A stretch of 64,000 nucleotides of DNA from Mucidula mucida (taxonomy: Eukaryota; Basidiomycota; Agaricomycetes; Agaricales; Physalacriaceae): the NCBI GenBank assembly GCA_015501055.1, contig JADNYV010000035.1, positions 186,001-250,000 of the forward strand, in the 5' to 3' direction. The position numbers were made by a program, and so were the translations under genes. Below, piece by piece: positions 57,931 to 64,000 of the stretch. Under the pieces are notes generated by a model. It had not been told where the DNA came from. It did not search any database and worked only from the letters and a program-made list of their open reading frames with translations. Numbering within the stretch: position 1 is the first letter of the stretch; every line of letters starts with the position of its first letter.

Positions 57931-59583
57931 ATGAACAGTCCTTCTAGCATTACGGACGTCGTGCCCGCCAACTTTCTTTGTGACAACCAAACTATGGAGA
58001 AGATCGCGGAGTCACTACTGAAGGATGAGACAGCGCTTTCGTCACTGGATGAAAGTCTTCCCGGGCTCGAATCGCGCCGACAATGCCTGCAGGACCAGCT
58101 GGCAGTCGTTGAACGACTCATTTCCGACGCAGTCGCAGAGCAGACGCGTCTTCGCTCCTCTATTGCACCCATAAATCCCTCCTTGCCTACTCCCCAGTCC
58201 GCGCTCTCCCAGGGGAAGTCCTGAGCGAGATTTTCCTTTATTATATCGCCCTTTCCCAGACTGCGCAGGAAAATGTTTTCAAGGAGATCGTTGCGTCTCA
58301 CCGCATCCACACACCTATCCTTCAGGTCTGCCGTCGATGGCGTACTACCGCTTTGGCTGATCCGAGGCTCTGGACACCATCCCTTTGATTGGTTCTGGCG
58401 GCGAGGAAGAATCATACGCCCATCCTTTGGTATCGCGTTGCCTGACGAACGGGATGCTCACTGGAAAGCCTTGCAAAGTAGAATTGAGCGAACATCTGCA
58501 CTGCCTCTGCACCTTCTCTTCCACTTCACTACTACGGAAACATGGCAATCCCTTTTACACCGTCTCCTCGCTGCAGACATTCATTCGCTTGTTCCCACGG
58601 GCACACTCCGTATCGCTTAAGATTTCTTATCCACCTGCAGACCTTCCTGAATTCGCTTGATCATGGACAAGGCCGATATTCCCCATGCAGACGGAGTCCA
58701 TACGGCTCGGGTTGATGTTGCCGACGTGGTGTTCGGGCGAAAAATCTTGTCCGCAATACCGAATGTGGAAGTGTTGGAAACAACAGCAGTGGATATTGAT
58801 CAGTGGTTCATCAATGCGCCAACTGCAGGGATATCGCCTGCGCAGCTTGCACATCTGAAGTACTGGTATGGCTACCGCTTGTACAAGTATTGGAACTCCT
58901 GGATCGCGCGCCGCTGCTTGAGACATTCAAACTCGCTGGCATTTCATCCCTCCTTCTATCGGCACCCTTCGTGTCGTAACTCATACGCGTCTATCAAAGT
59001 TCCACGTTGCTTGCACGACGGCGGGCAAAAACGATGCTGTGTTCGGTCATCTTACACTCCCCGCTCTGCGTTCTCTATCATATATGGGGGATTCCTACCA
59101 CTTTTGGCCCCGTCCAAGTAATGTGGCATTTCTTCACGATCGGTTGCCTGTTAACGGAGTGACATTCGTCAATGTCATGTCGATGATAAGCGCTTATCAA
59201 GATACTCACGTCTCAAGAAGCACTCGTCACCCTTCAGCTCAACCATTTCGGTGACGAAGACGCAGGAAGCAACACATTCATTCCATGTCAATCCTAGAAT
59301 TCCTTTCTAAAAAGCCCAAGGGTGGCTCAGATCATCCGTTACCCGCGTTGACGTTCCTCACAGTTGTGGTACTTCCCCGACAGTTGAAGGGCGTGAAACG
59401 ACTGGTCCAGTCGCGTTCTACGAAACAAGCGAAGAAGAGTCGTATCGCGCTCTTAGAGAAGTTGGTATCAGGGTGCAGACGAAGCAGTGGGACGATCAGA
59501 TTCACAAGGACGAGCATGCGGCCCTATTTAAGGACTTTGTGCACAACGATAGTATTGACTTGCATAATCTCAGAGATCCTTAG
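57931..59583 (+). pseudogene. F-box-like pseudogene, paralogue 5
   Basis: Starts MNSPSSITDVVPANFLCDNQ. The coiled coil is kept, but the frame is lost near 58165 (just before the F-box). Later parts appear in changing frames: VLSEIFLYYIALSQ, FKEIVASHRIHTPILQVCRRW, ALQSRIERTSALPLHLLFHF, HADGVHTARVDVADVVFGRK, SAIPNVEVLETTAVDIDQWF, MSILEFLSKKPKG and LPRQLKGVKRLVQSRSTKQA. It has at least four frame breaks and has lost function as a full protein. It is more diverged than paralogues 1-4 from each other, so it is an older copy. Confidence 0.85.
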
Positions 59584-59955
59584 TCGCTCTACATTGTATT
59601 TCAAGACGTATATAGAATCATTGCCCGAAAGGCTTCCTTTATAGCATGCAATCCGTATTTGGCCACCCCGACCGCAAGACCGTTATAGGTGCACCGTGAA
59701 TTTGTACGGTTACCGTTGACAGTTTTACGCATCAATGAGCAGTGCCATATAGTCACCGCTTGGCGCGTACGCGGTCAAAGTAGAAGAAGAACAATGGGCA
59801 AACAAGGGTATCCCGTGGGGAAAAGCGGCCATGTGATCGTGCCCTGAACCGCGGAGCTTATAAGGTGACCTGCCACAAACCACCACAATCACTGTCGTGT
59901 CACCGCACCTGTCTTCATCACTCATCATCAACGCCTACCCATCCCGTCTTCTCAA
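59584..59955. other. Intergenic, no gene seen
   Basis: Between the F-box pseudogene and the hypothetical gene at 59956. Nothing recognised. Confidence 0.35.
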
Positions 59956-60375
59956 GTGGGCACACTTTCTGATAACTCGCGCTGTGTTAGAACCATGATG
60001 CGAAAGCCAGTCAACCCAGATCGTTATGTCTTTGGATTCCGTCTCAACGATGCTCACCTCCTCAAACGTGGTCGCGAGCTAAATTTTGGCTTACAGGATA
60101 CCGAAAGGAAAGCCTCGGCGCTCGCTGAGAAAACTGCCAGAAAGGCCTACGTGCTTCCCGCTGGCGAACTCGATGTTCGAGCAGAACTATACGCCGTCAA
60201 GAGAACTCCCAAGCCCAACGATGGCAAGCGTCAAGGACGCTACAGCGCCTGGCTTTTGGCGTTGGGTAGTCACGTTCCCGGCCGAAAGTTTGAACCGCCT
60301 TCGAAGGAGAAGATTCAGGAGGTTATGGAGCATTTTGGGTTCACAAAACCGCCGCGATGGGCTGAAATATACTAG
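59956..60375 (+). CDS. Hypothetical 139-aa protein
   Basis: A single exon. From ATG 59956 it reads MGTLSDNSRCVRTMMRKPVN; the ATG at 59998 (MMRKPVNPDRYVFGFRLND) is an alternative start that keeps the coherent part. Then come AHLLKRGRELNFGLQDTERK, KAYVLPAGELDVRAELYAVK, SAWLLALGSHVPGRKFEPPS and a C-terminal helix KEKIQEVMEHFGFTKPPRWA. Composition and codon use look like a real gene. I do not recognise the family. No signal peptide or membrane segment. Confidence 0.6.
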   Translation: MGTLSDNSRCVRTMMRKPVNPDRYVFGFRLNDAHLLKRGRELNFGLQDTERKASALAEKTARKAYVLPAGELDVRAELYAVKRTPKPNDGKRQGRYSAWLLALGSHVPGRKFEPPSKEKIQEVMEHFGFTKPPRWAEIY

Positions 60376-60572
60376 TGGTATGCAAATATTTTCAACCGTA
60401 GACGACTGTCCTGACGGCATTACAGTCCTTCCACCATTTACGCTATCATATTGCTATGTCGTCGTCCTCGTGTATCGCTCCATCACATATCCTTCACATC
60501 CTATCGACTCTCTCCTACCTGATATACCTGTCCAAGACTCTGAACTCATCTCTATGTACCAATAGATCGTCT

Positions 60573-60731
60573 TATGTCTTCCAAGCTCGAACGGTCCGAA
60601 ACTCGATTGCATTACCCTTGGTTCGAGTACGTCCGCCTTCGTGACGCTCTCAGTATTCCCCGCCATGTCATGCGTGCTGCTGACACGTTTATTCCACACC
60701 GCGACTACTCAATTCTGCTAGGACGTCTATA
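60573..60731 (+). CDS. Very small hypothetical protein, uncertain
   Basis: A 52-codon frame reading MSSKLERSETRLHYPWFEYV, then RLRDALSIPRHVMRAADTFI and PHRDYSILLGRL. The composition is protein-like, but there is no homologue in the window and no other support. Confidence 0.3.
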
Positions 60732-61004
60732 GTGGCGGAACATCAGATACAGCAGGTTAGTCGAGGTCAACGCTGACCGTCAAACATCATCCACCGTCCG
60801 CGTTTTGCCTACCTGCCGTCGTCCGTCAGCAAGTCCCAGATGTGCTTGATACTCTCGTATCTTAGCTCTCACCTCGTGCCGTAGCTTGCCTTCATCTGCG
60901 CCATTAAATTCAAACTGCATCAAATGATCCAGCTGTCAGTCGGGAGAACGTTATTAATGCCAGCACTTAACGACGACCGGCCAGAGAATCGACGCGTTCA
61001 TGGC

Positions 61005-62560
61005 ATGTCCTTTGCTAACGAGATGTCTGTTCGCTCAGATCCCTCTATTCATGCTAAGCTCTCCTAGACATGCAAAGATGACGCTCTTGCCGTCACTCAA
61101 GACGATTTTCCGGATGGCGTTCTCCGTGCTTGGTTGGGTGCGTTCTCCTCTGTCTTTCACTTTAATCATCTGCTTACTTCAAGGCTATGTGTAATACATT
61201 CACAACGTAAGGATTGTTTTGCATTTCGGATGTCCGATCTCCCGGTTGTGGTCATCCTCTATTGGACGGTTCACGAGCTTATCTTCTTGTCCTTATAGGC
61301 TGGGAGACGTCAGTTCCTGGGGTGTAAGCGTCTCTTCGGCCGTCGCGTCCGAGTTTACTCATGAAGTACACAGGTCTTTCAGTCTTACTACCAAACTGGC
61401 CTCCTCAAAGACACCCCACCGTCCAACATGTATGTTCCTTCGCTACATTCAGATCATTTCAATTGATCTTGCCGCAGTGCTTGGATAGGCTCGATACAAT
61501 ACTGTCTCGTCTTCTTTCCCGCGTTCGTAGTAGGCTGACTCTTTGACTCAAGATATTGACCGCTCGTGTTTCTTGGCTGTAGCGCTCTCCTCGTAGCCGC
61601 AGCTTTCCTCATCGGACAGTGCCATGAACACTGGCAGTTTCTCCCGTGATCAGGTTTCGCCATTGGTGTACGTACCTTCCCAGGTTTCGTTGCTGTAGCT
61701 AATGTTTGCATTAACAGATATCGTGCGGTGGAATCGTCAGTCCGACAACTGCCGTTCTCGCGCACTGGTTCAAACGAAGACGGGGCCTCGCTACGGGTCT
61801 TATCGTGGGGTCATCGATCGGTGGAACCATCATCCCCATCGCTGCGAGGAGTTTAATACTTCAAGTCGGGTACGTCGTGCACAGATCAGGGAGTAGCTGT
61901 ATGTCAATGCTCTACTTTAGGTTTCCTTGGACCATGAGGATCATCAGCTCCGTCTTACTTGTCGGTCTGACGACATGCAAAATGCTTGTTAAACGGCCCT
62001 GTCGTAAAGCAGCTGGAGGTTCTTCAATATTCGCGCCTTTCGCTCAGCTCCCTTCTCTTTCTACTGCGCGTCAACGTTTGTCCTCTTCTTCGGCATGTAC
62101 ACGGTCCTCACGTATATCGACGTCTCTGCGGTATCCCATGGCATATCTGAAAACTTGTCGTTCTATCTCGTGGCAATCGTCAACACGTCAACAGGTAGGT
62201 CGGTGTCGTGCTGGTGGATTGGCGGATAGGATGGGCGCCATGAATGTAATGATGTTCACTACCGCGAGCGCTGTCGTCACTTTTGCTTGGGCCTTTTCAG
62301 TCACGAATGGTGGTCTTATCGCCATCGCAGTTGCGTATGGGTGCATATCAAGTATACCACATACAGCTACCGTCTGATTGCGTTCAGATTCGTGTCTGGA
62401 TCGTTTTTGGCCCTGTTCCGGTAATCGAGTTTGGAGATACATCCGATGTTGCGAGAAAGTTGGGATGACGCGAGTATCATGGCGCTGGGCGCTCAGATTG
62501 ACCGCCAATTCTCCAATTCAAAGACGGGTGGGACTTCGAGGCGGCAAAATATTATAAGGT
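61005..62560 (+). pseudogene. Monocarboxylate-transporter-like MFS pseudogene
   Basis: From ATG 61005 (MSFANEMSVRSDPSIHAKLS) the frame meets TAG at 61065-61067, then continues as KDDALAVTQDDFPDGVLRAW. Later exons read VFQSYYQTGLLKDTPPSN, SAWIGSIQYCLVFFPAFVVG with TGA at 61536-61538, SPTTAVLAHWFKRRRGLATG, LIVGSSIGGTIIPIAARSLI, FFGMYTVLTYIDVSAVSHGI, NVMMFTTASAVVTFAWAFSV and ALFPVPVIEFGDTSDVARKL. This is the fungal monocarboxylate permease type (MCT, 12 helices). Both stops fit single C-to-T changes (from CAG and CGA). Other exon joins look workable, so the damage is recent. Confidence 0.75.
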
Positions 62561-62669
62561 ATGTTGCGCAAGTTGAGCTCGATTTCAGCTTAATCTTCTG
62601 GGAACGATGATACATTTTTAGAGCAAACACGTACTGTTGGGGCGAAGCGCATACATTTCGTGATTATAG

Positions 62670-62935
62670 TCTAAACGCCGCGCATCCTTCAGGCCCTCCA
62701 GCTATAACCAAACTGTCTCTCCCAGCTAGGTATCAGTGCTGAAAGCGGTGCCGCGGTATTGTTACAGAAAGGTGTGAAACGGCTGGTCCAGTCGCGTTCT
62801 GCAGAACAAGCGAAAAAGTATCGCATCGCTGCCTTAGAGATGTTGGTATTACGGTGCAGACGAAGCAGTGGGACGATAGGATTCAGAAGGACGTCCATGC
62901 AACCCTGTTCAAGGATTGTGGACAATAGTAGTACT
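62670..62935 (+). pseudogene. F-box paralogue tail relic
   Basis: GTGAAACGGCTGGTCCAGTCGCGTTCT and the bases that follow to about 62930 match the C-terminal end of the F-box pseudogene at 59390-59560 (VKRLVQSRS...KKSRIA, then the GCAGACGAAGCAGTGGGACGAT run). Only this last ~170-bp part of the gene is present. Confidence 0.8.
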
Positions 62936-63250
62936 TATTGGCACTCGTATCTCTTATGAGCAGTTATAAAATTGTTCATTTCCTGAGCTTGTTACTTAGT
63001 ATCGAATTCAATTATATGGAACTAGCAAATTTGACTCCATCGCCCCGATGACCATCGATTGCACCCACTGGGTTGAATAACTTACTGGAGCATGCTAAGG
63101 GCGGATGCGGGTACTGAGGAGTTGAGGGGCGAGAGAGCGCCGGAAGTTGGACACTGCGATTCTTTTCAGCTAACACGTCGATGAGTATTGTTGATGAGAG
63201 AAACTACAGCGGGATAATAATGATTTTAAATACGACTTTCTAAATACAGA

Positions 63251-63991
63251 TCACATGATGCAACAACTTTCTGTCAAGCGCTTCTTTATTTCCTCCGGCT
63301 TCTCTAAAGCATGCAGATGTTTCGTTATAGTCTCCAAGCGCCGATTGGAGTCCACAGTGCCCAATCTAAGAGGCACACTCCAGCGCTCGAAAGCGCCATC
63401 CTCAACAAGAGTTTCGACGTCAAGAATCTTCTTGACTTTACCCGTGCGGGGGTTTAGCTTTCCCTCCTTGAGGTAATATTTGAGATCCTCGTCGGACAGA
63501 CGGGTCGATTGGGCATCGGGATGGCGGTTGAGAGTCCTGTTAGTCCACCACGGTCCAGCACCAGCGATAACGCGGACCTCTTGCGCATCTGTCTGCGCAA
63601 AGACATGGGCAGCGCCTCTCACCAGCTGCTCTTTCGCATCCATAAGGTGCATAACTACAGCCAAAGCGTTGAATTCGTCGGTTCGGCGGGTCACGAACTT
63701 CTTGATTTCGACGAGTACGGGGATTCTGCGGTCGGCTATCAGCCAAAACGGGTCGGTATTGTCGGGGTGCGGGGTGCGGGGTGAATTGGGGTCCTTGGGC
63801 GTCATGATGAGATGCGCGATGGCGAAATCCACGAGCTGGGCTGACGCCTCAGGACTAGCCGCTGTGGTACGACATGAGAGTGCCGGTGCTTCTTCAAAAT
63901 CGTCGCCGTCATCGGCGTCGGAATGAGAATCGGAATCCGAGTAATCAGAATCATCGTCCGAGGACTGTGGTGGATCTTCTGCTTCGTCCAT
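63251..63991 (-). CDS. Hypothetical 246-aa protein with CaaX-like end
   Basis: A single exon, MDEAEDPPQSSDDDSDYSDS, with an acidic Ser/Asp-rich first 35 residues. A globular part follows: ASAQLVDFAIAHLIMTPKDP, DPFWLIADRRIPVLVEIKKF, DEFNALAVVMHLMDAKEQLV, then RGAAHVFAQTDAQEVRVIAG, GPWWTNRTLNRHPD and DLKYYLKEGKLNPRTGKVKK. The ADRRIPVLVEIKKF...AAHVFAQ pattern resembles agaric hypothetical proteins of unknown function and recalls a PD-(D/E)XK-like strand (VLVEIKKF), but this is weak. The last four residues CCIM fit the CaaX rule for farnesylation (Cys fourth from the end, Met last), which would tether it to a membrane. Confidence 0.7.
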   Translation of the reverse strand: MDEAEDPPQSSDDDSDYSDSDSHSDADDGDDFEEAPALSCRTTAASPEASAQLVDFAIAHLIMTPKDPNSPRTPHPDNTDPFWLIADRRIPVLVEIKKFVTRRTDEFNALAVVMHLMDAKEQLVRGAAHVFAQTDAQEVRVIAGAGPWWTNRTLNRHPDAQSTRLSDEDLKYYLKEGKLNPRTGKVKKILDVETLVEDGAFERWSVPLRLGTVDSNRRLETITKHLHALEKPEEIKKRLTESCCIM

Positions 63992-64000
63992 GCGAACAGA

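Overview
The window looks like nuclear DNA of a mushroom-forming basidiomycete (Agaricomycetes). Its genes are cut by many 45-60 nt GT-AG introns. The protein families fit that group: expanded F-box-like proteins, a DUF6593-type protein, BTB-like and Cys-rich small proteins, a Ty3/gypsy element, and intron-containing tRNA-Asp and tRNA-Gly. All functions are read by eye from translations; no database search was run.

Layout. 1-2756: a broken gag-like gene on the minus strand. 2860-8330: three decayed copies of a cyclase-family gene around an intact F-box gene (3758-5443); two of the relics form a ~1 kb tandem duplication. 8477-10829: a nine-exon PRP4 splicing kinase. 11857-19120: three more F-box paralogues, all on the minus strand, lying in duplicated blocks that include 5' and 3' flanks. 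19939-23047: a DUF6593-like gene and a basic, lysine-rich gene. 23721-24244: a five-exon Cys-rich mini-protein. 24935-27690: a multi-intron MFS transporter. 28696-29892: a PL3 pectate lyase. 31066-31410: a small dsRNA-binding-like protein. 31926-33031: an HNH-family-like protein.

35040-39901 is a young LTR retrotransposon with 530-bp LTRs, a 5-bp target duplication, a canonical -1 slippery heptamer before the gag stop, three TGA codons in gag, and an in-frame deletion that removed integrase. It is flanked by a tRNA-Asp relic on the left and an intact tRNA-Asp gene on the right (40577-40674). 41380-42834 is shugoshin. 46029-47637 is the intact cyclase-family gene that explains the relics at the left. 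47944-51619 holds a hypothetical gene and a BTB-like gene, both with frame breaks. 52225-52460 is a stray shugoshin fragment.

53056-57400 is a tRNA-rich zone: tRNA-Asp, a tRNA-Asp relic, tRNA-Gly(TCC), a small membrane-protein gene, then about a dozen or more decayed minus-strand copies of the tRNA-Gly 5' half, one still nearly complete. The right end holds an F-box pseudogene, a hypothetical gene, a monocarboxylate-transporter-like pseudogene, an F-box tail relic, and a 246-aa protein with a CaaX-like C terminus.

The main theme is turnover. Housekeeping genes (PRP4, shugoshin, tRNAs) sit among duplicating and decaying families, and most in-frame stop codons seen in the broken genes can be explained by single C-to-T changes.
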